The notes beneath the pieces were generated by a model. The model did not search any database. It was given only the letters and a program-made list of their open reading frames with translations, and had not been told where the DNA came from. A stretch of DNA of 64,000 bases from assembly GCF_024722015.1 (NCBI RefSeq), contig NZ_JANQBD010000030.1, positions 1 through 64,000 of the forward strand. The letters run 5' to 3'. This stretch comes from Paenibacillus radicis (ex Xue et al. 2023). GTDB lineage: Bacteria > Bacillota > Bacilli > Paenibacillales > NBRC-103111. The translations under genes were made by a program, and so were the position numbers. This document shows positions 42,726 through 52,520 of this stretch, one piece after another; position 1 is the first letter of the stretch; each line of letters starts with the position of its first letter.

Positions 42726-43745
42726 TTGAAGCAGCATATCATTGAAGTATTCAGCGGCCAAATCAACAGCGAGTATATTCAGAAACGGCTGCGTATAGCC
42801 GAGGTCCATCAGCGCATCGGATTAGAGCCCAAATGGTATATCGGAAGTTTCCAGAACCTGCAAACTACCTTTTTGAATATCATTTACCGTTACGCTAAAG
42901 ACAGCCAACAGGGCTTGATTTATGGACAGGCTGTTACCAAGCTGCTTAATTTCGAGCAGCAATTGGTCATTGAGGCATACGACAAGAAAAATATAGAGAA
43001 GAAAGAACAATACAACGAGCAAGTCCGTGAAGAAGTGAAAAATAAAATTGGCCTCGTGAGCCAAGAGCTCGCCGCTCTTACAGAACAGGCAAGCGCTTCA
43101 ACCCAACAGCTTATGGCTAGCAGCAGCCATGTTAATGATTCGTTCCTTCATAGCACGAATATGGCTCAGAACTCACGAGTGCTTGCTCTTGCCGGGGCGG
43201 AGAAAATAGACGGGCTCGAACGCAGAATAGAATCTATTCACAAGCGTTCCTTGCGGATGGAATATTCCGTGGCGCAGCTTATTGATTCTTCCGAGCAAAT
43301 TAAAACAATTGTGCGTATTGTGCAAAATATTTCCGGTCAGACCAAGCTGCTATCGCTTAATGCCGGGATTGAAGCTGCAAGAGCAGGCCAGCACGGGGCC
43401 GGTTTTGCAGTGGTAGCGGGAGAAGTGAAGAAGCTTTCCGAGAGTACCGTCAAGGCGGTAAAGCAAATTAGCGATTTCATACAGCAATCCAGCGATCGTA
43501 CGCAGGAGGTCGTACAATCCATTGGAGAGGTCAAGCATCTGGTGGGTGTTGGACAGCAAGAATCGGGGCAAACCAGGGAGATGTTTAATCAAATTCTGCT
43601 TTCCCTTGATAGCAGCCTGGATGAGCTGAACAAGGTTGAATCGGAATTGGATGCTTTAGTTAAAGGGATTGGAGAGATAGGCTCGGCGACAATGAAGGTA
43701 GCGAGTTCTGCTGAAGACTTAAATACGGCTACTCAGAATTTTTAA
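42726..43745 (+). CDS. Globin-coupled chemoreceptor lacking the front of its globin domain
   Basis: The 339 residues comprise the back half of a sensor globin (~1-95; RLRIAEVHQRIGLEPKWY with the proximal His in EVHQRIGL) and a soluble MCP signalling domain (~110-339; NAGIEAARAGQHGAGFAVVA hairpin). Full HemAT-type sensors have roughly 90-100 more residues, including the distal pocket. The frame opens only after a stop at 42708. TTG 42726 has no ribosome site, and the good AAGGAGG at 42688-42694 serves another frame that stops at once. A deletion or frameshift is likely, and expression is doubtful. Confidence 0.75.
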   Translation: MKQHIIEVFSGQINSEYIQKRLRIAEVHQRIGLEPKWYIGSFQNLQTTFLNIIYRYAKDSQQGLIYGQAVTKLLNFEQQLVIEAYDKKNIEKKEQYNEQVREEVKNKIGLVSQELAALTEQASASTQQLMASSSHVNDSFLHSTNMAQNSRVLALAGAEKIDGLERRIESIHKRSLRMEYSVAQLIDSSEQIKTIVRIVQNISGQTKLLSLNAGIEAARAGQHGAGFAVVAGEVKKLSESTVKAVKQISDFIQQSSDRTQEVVQSIGEVKHLVGVGQQESGQTREMFNQILLSLDSSLDELNKVESELDALVKGIGEIGSATMKVASSAEDLNTATQNF

Positions 43746-43916
43746 GCTAAGATTGAATAAATGAAATGGACATATGCGGGGTCTCCTTAACAATGAGGGG
43801 GGCTTTTTATTATGCTAAGGTATTTTATTTATTTTTTTACAAAACGGCTTTGCGTCTAAACCGCTCCTTCATTGCCCATAATAGCTAATATAATCAGGTA
43901 GAAGTGGGGGAAATAC

Positions 43917-44168
43917 ATGCTATCGGTACATTGGAGGCTTGCTGAGCTATGGACGCTTGGGCGGCAGAGGGAATTAACGGAGGACGAACAATCGGAAGTA
44001 TCAGCCTGTCTGCACTATAATGCTATATTTGCCCGGAAGCTGTCCAGTCTTTACAATTTATCAATGGCGGCATCGATATCTAATGATATTGAGTGGCAGC
44101 ATGAGATCTGTAGGCAGATCGAGATATTAGAAAGTCAAGGGAATCTGCACCCGGATTTTCGCAAATAA
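43917..44168 (+). CDS. Small hypothetical protein of a repeated family
   Basis: This 83-residue, mostly helical, soluble protein contains EDEQSEVSACLHYNAIFARK and LSSLYNLSMAAS. I recognise no function. A decayed relative is at 39917-40030, so the family is present at least twice within 4 kb. ATG 43917 follows GTGGGGGAAAT. No signal peptide or membrane helix is seen. Confidence 0.7.
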   Translation: MLSVHWRLAELWTLGRQRELTEDEQSEVSACLHYNAIFARKLSSLYNLSMAASISNDIEWQHEICRQIEILESQGNLHPDFRK

Positions 44169-44421
44169 AGAGCCTTGCAGCGGCTAAGTTTACTGCTGTT
44201 ATTTCGACTGCTGCTACGCAGCGTTAAACCAAGCTCAGAACTCAAGCTTTTCGAAAGAAATGTAAACGCTTCAATATGACTGGGCACATAAAAATTCTTT
44301 TTGATGATTGTGTAAAAGCTTTGCTTTTACTGAGGGATCATGTGATAATAGTATGTTCACCCATGCACGCATTGCGGCGTATGGATGTATTGGAATTTGA
44401 TCTCATGGAGGAAGAGTAATA

Positions 44422-46365
44422 GTGGAGAGGTACCCTTTTTCATATAATCATTCTCAGCCTTTTATTCAACAAGTAAGCGAATGGGTAGCGGATGTGTTCT
44501 ACGATATACTGCCGGAAGCGGGCTTTGAGGTTCGCGACGAGCAGATTTATATGGCGTTTCAGCTAGAACGGGCTTTTGCCGAGAAGCAGACGATTTTTGC
44601 GGAAGCTGGGGTAGGCACAGGGAAGACGCTGGTTTATTTGCTGTATGCTATTTGTTATGCGCGGTACACTCGCAAGCCGGCAATTATCGCCTGTGCGGAC
44701 GAGTCGCTGATCGAGCAGCTGGTCAAGCCGGAAGGGGACATTGCGAAGCTGGCGAAGCATCTTAGTCTGGCTATTGACGCAAGGTTAGGCAAATCTCCCG
44801 ACCAATATGTTTGCCTTGTGAAGCTTGATGAAGCGCGTCTTGGGCACGAAGATGTAGAGCTGTACAAGGATTTATACGAGAGCCTGCCGGAGTTTGTTCA
44901 CTCTTACGATGCGCTGCAATCTTTTCACGCGTATGGCGACCGCAAGCAGTACCCGCATATGAATGACGAGCAATGGTACAATGTCAGCTGGGATGTATTT
45001 CAGGATTGCTTCGTTTGCGATAAGCGGCACCGGTGTGGACAGACGCTTTCCCGAGATCACTACAGGAAATCCACTGAATTAATTATTTGCTCGCATGATT
45101 TTTATATGGAGCATGTGTGGACGTATGAGGGAAGGAAACGGGAAGGGCAATTGCCGCTGTTGCCGGATCACTGCACAGTCGTTTTTGACGAAGGGCATCT
45201 GCTGGAATCTGCTGCGCAGAAGGCACTGACCTACAAGCTGAAACATGTGGTATTTGAGGAATTGATTACGCGTCTACTTAAAGGTGAAGTAAGAGAAACG
45301 TTGGCCGTACTAATAGACGAAGCGATTGAGCAGAGCGAAACGATGTTCGACTTATTGGAGCGCCAGAGTAAAGCGATTCCCGGCTCCGACAGGAAACAGA
45401 TTATTTTGAGCGAGCAGCTGCTTAAAGAAATACTTCAGTTTCAAAAGGTGCTTGCGGCCATAGAAGAAGAGCTTGTTTTCGAGAGCGAAATGTACACGTT
45501 GAATGAGTATCAGCTGCGCATTGTCGAGGAGCATCTGGAAATGATGCAGAAGGCACTGAATCTTTTTCATCAATCGGAAACTCTGATCTGCTGGGTGACG
45601 GAAAGCGTGACTGGGCTTAGCCTGGTTATTATGCCGAGAACCGTCAAAGAAGTGCTGAGTGAAAGAGTGTTCAATTCGGGTATTCCGATCATCTTTTCAT
45701 CAGCTACTCTATCGGTTGAGGGATCGTTTGATTATGTAGTGGATAGCCTCGGAATTAAGAAGTATTTATCTTTCTCAGTCGATTCACCTTACGATTATGA
45801 GCATCATATGGAAGTGCTGGCACCCAAATGGTCTTATAGCGGTACATTTTCCGAGAAAATGAAGACGGCTTTGCGACTGCTGGAGCGTACCGAAGGAAGA
45901 GCCTTAATATTGTTTCCGACCAAGGATGAATTACAGCGGTTCAAGAAAGAGATTGCTCATTATCCGGAATGTGCTGCCTTTCGCTTCTTATTTGAGGGGG
46001 ATCAAGAAATCAGCGGCTTGATATCCTCATTTCAACATGATGAAAAAAGCATTTTGTGCGCGGTTAGCCTGTGGGAGGGACTTGATGTGCCAGGTCCATC
46101 CTTATCGAACGTGATCATATGGGCTTTGCCTTATCCCCCTCAAGACCCTGTATTTATGGCGAAACGTCAAGCGGCTGCTTCGCCCTTTGAGGAAGTGGAC
46201 CTTCCTTATATGCTGCTGAGGCTTAAGCAAGGGATGGGCCGGTTAATTCGTACGCGCGAGGACAGCGGAATTATAGCGATTCTCAGTGAAGAGCTGGAGC
46301 CGATTAGGCATCATATTGAGGGCGTGCTCCCAAAGGGAGTTCATTTGGTGGAGACGCTTGATTAG
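44422..46365 (+). CDS. DinG/XPD-like ATP-dependent DNA helicase
   Basis: This 647-residue superfamily 2 helicase has Walker A AEAGVGTGKT near residue 58, Walker B FDEGH, and C-terminal motifs ALILFPTKDEL, LWEGLDVPG and QGMGRLIRT. Four Cys (YVCL near 134; CFVCDKRHRC near 197-206) match the Fe-S cluster site of the DinG/XPD group. Members unwind DNA or R-loops during repair. GTG start 44422 follows GGAGGAAGAG. It stands alone, ending in a strong terminator. Confidence 0.92.
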   Translation: MERYPFSYNHSQPFIQQVSEWVADVFYDILPEAGFEVRDEQIYMAFQLERAFAEKQTIFAEAGVGTGKTLVYLLYAICYARYTRKPAIIACADESLIEQLVKPEGDIAKLAKHLSLAIDARLGKSPDQYVCLVKLDEARLGHEDVELYKDLYESLPEFVHSYDALQSFHAYGDRKQYPHMNDEQWYNVSWDVFQDCFVCDKRHRCGQTLSRDHYRKSTELIICSHDFYMEHVWTYEGRKREGQLPLLPDHCTVVFDEGHLLESAAQKALTYKLKHVVFEELITRLLKGEVRETLAVLIDEAIEQSETMFDLLERQSKAIPGSDRKQIILSEQLLKEILQFQKVLAAIEEELVFESEMYTLNEYQLRIVEEHLEMMQKALNLFHQSETLICWVTESVTGLSLVIMPRTVKEVLSERVFNSGIPIIFSSATLSVEGSFDYVVDSLGIKKYLSFSVDSPYDYEHHMEVLAPKWSYSGTFSEKMKTALRLLERTEGRALILFPTKDELQRFKKEIAHYPECAAFRFLFEGDQEISGLISSFQHDEKSILCAVSLWEGLDVPGPSLSNVIIWALPYPPQDPVFMAKRQAAASPFEEVDLPYMLLRLKQGMGRLIRTREDSGIIAILSEELEPIRHHIEGVLPKGVHLVETLD

Positions 46366-46381
46366 TTTGGAATAATAACGC

Positions 46382-46425
46382 AACCCCATTGTTTAAGGAG
46401 CTTAATCCTTCGACAATGGGGTTTT
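46382..46425 (+). terminator. Intrinsic terminator after helicase
   Basis: AACCCCATTGT pairs with ACAATGGGGTT around a 20-nt loop that has its own small AAGGA/TCCTT stem, and is followed by TTTTAT. The remainder of the 391-bp gap to 46757 contains only the conserved motif at 46624. Confidence 0.85.
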
Positions 46426-46623
46426 ATGCATTTTATGGGAAGATGGACAAGGCGTCAACGTAAGGAATTGTACATAAAGCGCGAGAAGTACGCGGTCGGA
46501 TAGTGATCCAAACAGACCGTAAAAAATTGTGCTGCCGTTAAAAACTAATAAAATAATGGCGGAAAGCTATAAAAAGGCTTGCTGCTGCTGAAAGATTCGA
46601 TGATGTCCTTCAGTCATACAGAC

Positions 46624-46642
46624 GGTAAATTATTGACAATTG
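46624..46642 (+). promoter_or_regulatory. Conserved 19-bp upstream motif, copy 1
   Basis: GGTAAATTATTGACAATTG is 114 bp before the AraC regulator gene. Versions with 16 of 19 positions invariant occur at 49600-49618 and 58961-58979, each before another transcription unit of the same region. It is a candidate binding site for that AraC regulator. Confidence 0.5.
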
Positions 46643-46756
46643 TATCTCTTATTGGTTCGGGCTTATATTGTTTGGAGAACCGGAGGACAGAAGCTGCTGC
46701 ATACAGAGGTTGGATTTAATGTTACAATATTTAATTAATGACGAGGAGGGGACATC

Positions 46757-49048
46757 ATGAAGCTGTTTATCGGACAATATTTTATAAAAACAGTCATTGT
46801 ATCCCTCGTTGCTGTTATGGCAGCGGCCTTGCTTATCTCCTTACTTAGCTACAAATTCGTAACTGACGCATTTGACGGCAACCATATTGAAGATCAGGTC
46901 AAGATTGCCGAGCTTTTGACCGCGCAGCTGGATGGGGAGCTGGAAACCATTGTTAAGAGCGCGTCCGGCATCCTAATGGATCAGGAGATCCTGCAAACCA
47001 TTTATGCCAAAGATCTGGAGCAGCACAACAGTAAGGTTTCTCAAATTCAACAGAAATTGATCGCCTATTCCAAAAACATAAAGAACATTTATAGCGCCGA
47101 TTTATATTTACCCGGCTCGAATATGCTTATCTCCAGCACTAATGGAATTATCACTTCGACATCTATCTCGGATGAAACCGTTCGTTTATATCAAACCGTT
47201 GAGGCACTGCGTAAGGCGTTATGGTTGTATACGAAACAGCAATCGAACGAAGATGTGATCTCATTTTTTCAGCCTCTGCCAGTGCAATCCAATTTTCCAC
47301 AAGCCTATTTGGCTATCCATATTAGAGAGCGTGCGATCCAGGCCATCATTAAACCAACCCAGGCTGACATTCCTCATGAAGCTCTCGTAGTCAGTGAGTC
47401 AGGAAAAATCATTTCTTCTGAAAATAAAGCTATGCTGGGCCGGTTTTTGGAAACGGATAAACAAAGAATGCTCAAAGATATTCTGGATTCATCCGATCAT
47501 ACAGGATACATCATGGAGCGCTCGACGGATACGTTTACGGCATTCAGCAGGTCCTCATCAACAGAGTGGGTGACAGTGCTTCGTTTTCCCAACCGCTCCT
47601 TTTTCTCCTACAAGTCTGATATTTTCAGGTTTACAGCTTTCCTTGTGTTGTATGTGGTAATTGCCGCCATCGTGTTGCTGCCGCCCGGTTATTTTTATAT
47701 GTATATGCCTGTTGTACGATTGATTCGAGGCATGGGACATACCTTCAAGCAAGGGGAGCCTCCCAATCGAGGCAGGTTTCCAGATGAATGGAATATATTG
47801 AAGGAAGGCCAACGGCAAACGGAGGTGGAGCTGATCCTGCTGCAGGAGCGAAATGGCAAACAGAGTATTTCCGTCAAAGAACTGGCGCTGTTTCGGCTGC
47901 TTCATGGCTCGTTTGCACAATCCGCTCCGGAATATTTAGCCTCTTTTATAAAAGAACAGTCTTTGAATGAACGCAATAAATATTGGACCTTGGTCGTGGA
48001 ACCGGAATCGCAGGCGTCTGACTCAAACTTTACTCAGGATGAGCCATCGCTGCAATTTTTTGCCCTTACCAATCTGTGCGAGGAAATATTACGGCATAAT
48101 CATATGGATGGCCATGTGCTGCCTTCACTCGATATGAAGCATATCATTGTACTATGCAGTGCGCCGCTTCATACTAAAGAACGCCAATTAACCGGTATGG
48201 GCTCACTAGTTGCGGAGTCCATCCAAAACGCGGTCAGCAATTATTTGAAATTAACCGTGTCGATCGGCATCGGGAATGCTTATTCCTTAAGAGAGGGCAT
48301 CCATCATTCCTACTATGAATCCAGAGAATGCTTGCGGGAACGGCTAGTGTTAGGCTTGGGCAGCGTTATTACAGTGGGGGATATCAATCAAAAGTTCAGC
48401 TATCACTATCCCTACCAATTGGAGAGCTTATTGATTCGGGAGCTGAAGCAAAACAATCAGGAGGAGTGTCTCCAGTATTTCGATGAGATTTTTGCGCAGA
48501 CACTGGATGCTCATGCAAATTCACATACGGTGATTAAGACGGCCTATACCCTTTACCTTTCCATCGTTCGTGTAGTAGACGAAGCTTCTGGCGGACAAGA
48601 GCTTTCCATTCAATGGGACTTGGCAGCACCGCCTTGCTGGATTACGATGGAAGAGCTTCTGGAGTGGTTCAAGTCCGCTTTATTACCGGAAGTATTCAGG
48701 ACCATGGATCTGATGAATGATAATAAAGGAAGACAGACGATTGAAGCGATTAAGGAGCATTTGTACGAAACGGTCACGCAAATCCATTCTTTAACTTCCA
48801 TTGCCGAACAGTTTGGTTTAAACCCCTCGTACTTGAGCCGATTATTCAAAAAGTTAAACGGGCAAAGCTTCGTACAATTTACGGCTAATCTGAAAATAGA
48901 AAAAGCGAAGCAGCTGCTGCTTAATACTAATTTATCCGTGTCTGAAATTGCTGAAGCAGTGGGATATACGGAAAGAACCTTTGGGCGTGTTTTCAAAAAT
49001 GTAACGAGTACAACCCCCGCCAATTATCGTGTGCAGCAGAAGAAATAA
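46757..49048 (+). CDS. Membrane-anchored AraC family regulator
   Basis: This 763-residue protein has TM1 at ~11-31, an extracellular Cache-like sensor (~35-290), TM2 at ~291-313, a long cytoplasmic region and a C-terminal AraC double HTH (~660-760: TSIAEQFGLNPSYLSRLFKK; VSEIAEAVGYTERTFGRVFK). It combines sensor and DNA-binding parts in one chain, without a kinase. It probably controls the downstream amidohydrolase-Dpp operon in response to an extracellular compound. Start ATG follows GAGGAGGGG. Confidence 0.9.
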   Translation: MKLFIGQYFIKTVIVSLVAVMAAALLISLLSYKFVTDAFDGNHIEDQVKIAELLTAQLDGELETIVKSASGILMDQEILQTIYAKDLEQHNSKVSQIQQKLIAYSKNIKNIYSADLYLPGSNMLISSTNGIITSTSISDETVRLYQTVEALRKALWLYTKQQSNEDVISFFQPLPVQSNFPQAYLAIHIRERAIQAIIKPTQADIPHEALVVSESGKIISSENKAMLGRFLETDKQRMLKDILDSSDHTGYIMERSTDTFTAFSRSSSTEWVTVLRFPNRSFFSYKSDIFRFTAFLVLYVVIAAIVLLPPGYFYMYMPVVRLIRGMGHTFKQGEPPNRGRFPDEWNILKEGQRQTEVELILLQERNGKQSISVKELALFRLLHGSFAQSAPEYLASFIKEQSLNERNKYWTLVVEPESQASDSNFTQDEPSLQFFALTNLCEEILRHNHMDGHVLPSLDMKHIIVLCSAPLHTKERQLTGMGSLVAESIQNAVSNYLKLTVSIGIGNAYSLREGIHHSYYESRECLRERLVLGLGSVITVGDINQKFSYHYPYQLESLLIRELKQNNQEECLQYFDEIFAQTLDAHANSHTVIKTAYTLYLSIVRVVDEASGGQELSIQWDLAAPPCWITMEELLEWFKSALLPEVFRTMDLMNDNKGRQTIEAIKEHLYETVTQIHSLTSIAEQFGLNPSYLSRLFKKLNGQSFVQFTANLKIEKAKQLLLNTNLSVSEIAEAVGYTERTFGRVFKNVTSTTPANYRVQQKK

Positions 49049-49085
49049 TTTTGGCTCGCTGTTGTGAGCCTTGAGGGAATTGGAC

Positions 49086-49272
49086 GGAACGGAAAGTTCC
49101 GTTATTCCATCTGTCGTATTGAAATTAAGGCCATAGCGGAAGGCGGATTTCCGTTATTTGGGACGAATATGAGCATTCATGTGCAAAACAGAGAGATACA
49201 GGAACCAGCTGTTCCGTTATTTCTCTGTTTTTTGTGCTTTCTGGGGGATAGGGGAAAAGGACTTCCGTTATT
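49086..49272. repeat. TTCCGTTATT repeat cluster
   Basis: TTCCGTTATT occurs four times, at 49097, 49149, 49212 and 49263, spaced 52, 63 and 51 bp. The first is part of a perfect inverted repeat AACGGAA-AG-TTCCGTT. Apart from this and the motif at 49600, the 642-bp gap between 49048 and 49691 shows nothing coding that I can support. Confidence 0.65.
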
Positions 49273-49599
49273 CTTCTCGCTTCCTTAGATGCGGCATGCT
49301 ATTACGGTTACGGTACGCCACACTGTAGATCACACTGTCCGGAAGGCAGAGGTTTCCAGAGAGTTCTAGCAAGTATAAATTTGTATGTTTATGGAAGATA
49401 ATCTAACGTAAAAAAGAGGTTAACCTGTACATTAAAGCTCGGTAAGCTTAAATCTGAAAAAGCTGAGTTCATAAGGAGTCTTTTACCGACCGTCATATTT
49501 TTTCAACATGATTTTATCGGTGAAAAAAGTGGCGGACATAATGGTTGCAGCCTAAGTAACGGCGTGTTTTCATCCCAGATGGGATGCCGGCCAAACGAG

Positions 49600-49618
49600 G
49601 GTAAATTATTGTCAGTTG
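49600..49618 (+). promoter_or_regulatory. Conserved 19-bp upstream motif, copy 2
   Basis: GGTAAATTATTGTCAGTTG lies 72 bp before the amidohydrolase gene that begins the Dpp operon. A small hairpin CATCCC-AGAT-GGGATG sits just upstream at about 49571-49586. Confidence 0.5.
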
Positions 49619-49690
49619 CCGCGGGAAATCTGACATTCTAAGATGAATTCATCAACGCTGACACAATAAACAGGCAGGGGGGGCGAAAGC

Positions 49691-50869
49691 TTGAGAGGCA
49701 TTTTAGCAAATGCGCAGCAGTTGGCAGAGCAACTGACCGATTGGCGAAGGGATCTTCATCAGCATCCCGAGCTTGGTTTTGAGGAACAACGGACCTCTGA
49801 ATTCGTTAAGAAGAAGCTGGGTGAAATGGGCATAAGCGAGCTGAAAACCATTGCACAAACAGGTGTGGTTGCAGTGATGCACGGAGAGCAGGACGGTCCT
49901 ACGATTATGCTGAGAGCAGACATGGATGCACTTCCGATCCAGGATGAGAAAGAGGTTAGTTATGCATCATCGATACCAGGCAAAGCACATCTGTGCGGTC
50001 ATGATGCTCATACAACTATCCTGCTGGGAGCAGCTGCACTGCTTAAGAAAAACGGAATTCCCCGCGGCCGTGTAAAGCTCATATTCCAGCCGGCGGAGGA
50101 AGGGCTTGCAGGAGCTAAAGCTATGATAGCAGACGGCGTGCTGGAGCATCCCAAGGTGGATGCGGTTATAGGCTTGCACGTGTATCCTAGCTTGTCTGTG
50201 GGTACTATAGGCGTGTGTCCAGGGTCTTGTACCGCGTTCTCAGACCGGTTCGATTTAGTGATCCACGGCAGAGGCGGCCATGCGGCGCATCCCCATCAAG
50301 CAGTGGATGCTGTGACGGTTACGGCTCAGGTTCTTACTGCTTTACAGCAGATAGCGAGCCGAATGACCGACCCGCTATCGCCCGTTGTGGTAACGGTCGG
50401 TAAGATTGCCGGAGGATATACGCGCAATGTGATCGCTCCCTCCGTAACGCTGGAGGGAACGGTCCGAACCTTGGACCGGGAGACGCAGGCAGCCGTTCCA
50501 GTGTTATTGGAGCAAATTGTAAATGGCATTTGCCAAAGCTTTGGCGCCAGCTACAAGCTGAACTACTGGAATGGCTATCCATCCGTAGTAAACGATCCGT
50601 CCCTCATTCCTTTGTTGGAAGAGACAGCCAAGGATGTTCTTGGACAGACAACCTTGAAGCTGAAGCCTTCTATGGGCGGGGAGGATTTCTCCTACTACGC
50701 TGAACAGGTGCCTGGGCTATTTTTTCGGCTGGGGGTCCGTAATGAGGAAAAAGGCTTCATTCATCCACTGCATCATCCGTTATTTGATTTGGATGAGGAT
50801 TCGCTCCCAGTGGGATCGGCTATGCTTGCACAACTCGCTTTGAAATATTTGGATCATCATTCTAATTAG
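49691..50869 (+). CDS. M20 family amidohydrolase (N-acyl amino acid hydrolase type)
   Basis: This 392-residue metal-dependent hydrolase shows RRDLHQHPELGFEE, the metal site C102-G-H104-D-A-H107, and QPAEEG, with a central dimerisation domain (~185-290). The group removes acyl groups from amino acids (hippurate or IAA-amino acid type). Start is TTG 49691 behind a G-rich site. It opens an operon with a peptide importer, suggesting that imported N-acyl amino acids or peptides are its substrate. Confidence 0.9.
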   Translation: MRGILANAQQLAEQLTDWRRDLHQHPELGFEEQRTSEFVKKKLGEMGISELKTIAQTGVVAVMHGEQDGPTIMLRADMDALPIQDEKEVSYASSIPGKAHLCGHDAHTTILLGAAALLKKNGIPRGRVKLIFQPAEEGLAGAKAMIADGVLEHPKVDAVIGLHVYPSLSVGTIGVCPGSCTAFSDRFDLVIHGRGGHAAHPHQAVDAVTVTAQVLTALQQIASRMTDPLSPVVVTVGKIAGGYTRNVIAPSVTLEGTVRTLDRETQAAVPVLLEQIVNGICQSFGASYKLNYWNGYPSVVNDPSLIPLLEETAKDVLGQTTLKLKPSMGGEDFSYYAEQVPGLFFRLGVRNEEKGFIHPLHHPLFDLDEDSLPVGSAMLAQLALKYLDHHSN

Positions 50870-50879
50870 GGGGCAAAGC

Positions 50880-52460
50880 ATGTTAAACAAGAAAAACAAA
50901 ATATGGCTGCATCGTTTGTTAATCCTATGCTGTGTAATCTTCGTATTGGTCGGCTGTTCCAAGCCTTCGGGCTCTACTGATAGTAAAACGGCCAATCCCG
51001 ACAAGGGCAGTGACAAAAGCAGTAAAATATTGACGATCGGCATGCCGACAGATGTCGTTTCCTTTGATATCCATAATCACAACACCATTTTGACCGAAGC
51101 CGTTCATATCAATATGTTCAGCTACTTGTTCAAGCGCAATTCCGATTTGGAAATCAAGCCTGATTTGGTGGAAAGCTATAAGGTTATTGATGATACTACG
51201 TGGGAATTTAAGCTTAGAAAAGGAGTCACTTTTCATAACGGAGACCCGTTTACGTCCGCTGACGTGAAATATACGCTGGAGCGGGTAGCCAAAGATAAGG
51301 GGCTTAAGGAAAATCCGAACTATAAACAGATTAAAGAGGTCAAAATCATCGATGAGACGAACTTTCAAATTTTGACGGACGGCCCGCAGCCAGCACTGCT
51401 CAACCGTTTATCGCGGATCGGCTCCGGTATGCTCCCAAAAACGTACATCGAGAAAAACGGCTTCGAATATTTCCTTTCTAATCCAATCGGTACAGGACCG
51501 TTTAAGTTTGTGGAATGGATACGCGACGACCGTGTTGTACTTGATGCATATGATAAATATTTTGAAGGCCGTGTGAAAGACTGGGATCGGGTCGTATTCC
51601 GCAAAATTCCTGAGGACTCGAGCCGTGTGAACGAGCTGCTGGCAGGTGGAGTGGATATCGTTGCCAATCTTCCATCCAATTTGGTTAGTGTCGTAAACGC
51701 CAATGATAAAACAACGATGATCAAAGCAACCTCGAACCGTGTAGGACTGCTCGCTGTCCGTTCTGCCAAAGGGATGCCGACGGAGAACCCTAAGGTACGC
51801 GAAGCTATCGATTTAGCTATTAACAAGAAGGCGCTCACCGAGACCGTTTTGGGAGGATATGCCACACCGACTCGCACGCGTGTTACTCCAGGTAATTTTG
51901 GAGCAGAGCCGTCCTTATTCAATACTTCGCTTTATGATCCTGACAAGGCTAAGCAGCTGCTGAAGGAAGCCGGATATGCAAACGGACTGACCCTTACGTT
52001 ATCTTCGCCTACTGGAGTGTATACCAAGGATAAGGAAGTTTCCGAAATGATCCAGGCGATGCTCGGGGAAGTCGGGATTAAAGTGAACTTGGAGCTTATG
52101 GAGAGATCGAAATTTACGGAAATGCGTAATGCCGGTAAAAACAAGGAGCTGTTCCTTGCTTCCTATGGCAATTCACTCTTCGATGCGGATACGGCGCTGG
52201 ATGTATACCGTACGGAAAAGGCGAAGACAGAATTGACTTACAGCAATCAAGAAGTCGATGACCTGCTAAAAGCTGCTCTTATCAATATGAACCCTAAAGA
52301 CCGGACGGCTCAATACCAACGGATTCAAAAAATTGTGGCTGAAGAAAGACCGCATATATATTTGTACTCGGAGCAGGGGCTGTATGGAGCCAAGAAAACA
52401 ATCAACTTCAAGCCTAGAACCGATGAAATGATTTACGTTCCTGATATTACCAAAAAGTAA
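50880..52460 (+). CDS. Oligopeptide-type ABC solute-binding lipoprotein
   Basis: This 526-residue family 5 extracellular binding protein has lipobox Cys26 (VLVGC). Family marks are TWEFKLRKGVTFHNGDPFTSADV and PIGTGPFKFVEW. It starts 11 bp after the amidohydrolase and has the size of Dpp/Opp receptors. It captures short peptides or similar amides outside the cell for the permeases encoded downstream. Confidence 0.93.
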   Translation: MLNKKNKIWLHRLLILCCVIFVLVGCSKPSGSTDSKTANPDKGSDKSSKILTIGMPTDVVSFDIHNHNTILTEAVHINMFSYLFKRNSDLEIKPDLVESYKVIDDTTWEFKLRKGVTFHNGDPFTSADVKYTLERVAKDKGLKENPNYKQIKEVKIIDETNFQILTDGPQPALLNRLSRIGSGMLPKTYIEKNGFEYFLSNPIGTGPFKFVEWIRDDRVVLDAYDKYFEGRVKDWDRVVFRKIPEDSSRVNELLAGGVDIVANLPSNLVSVVNANDKTTMIKATSNRVGLLAVRSAKGMPTENPKVREAIDLAINKKALTETVLGGYATPTRTRVTPGNFGAEPSLFNTSLYDPDKAKQLLKEAGYANGLTLTLSSPTGVYTKDKEVSEMIQAMLGEVGIKVNLELMERSKFTEMRNAGKNKELFLASYGNSLFDADTALDVYRTEKAKTELTYSNQEVDDLLKAALINMNPKDRTAQYQRIQKIVAEERPHIYLYSEQGLYGAKKTINFKPRTDEMIYVPDITKK

Positions 52461-52520
52461 GAACCAGTCACAAGGGCCGGGGCTATCCTTCCCGGCTCTT
52501 TTAATTACGGGGGAGGTATT

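Noticed and set aside
43770..43812. Terminator after the chemoreceptor
   Set aside because: A G-rich run followed by TTTTTATT is present but the arms pair poorly, so I did not list it.
49064..49288. 74-codon frame across the TTCCGTTATT repeats
   Set aside because: The frame is created by the repeats themselves; there is no ribosome site and no protein-like composition.
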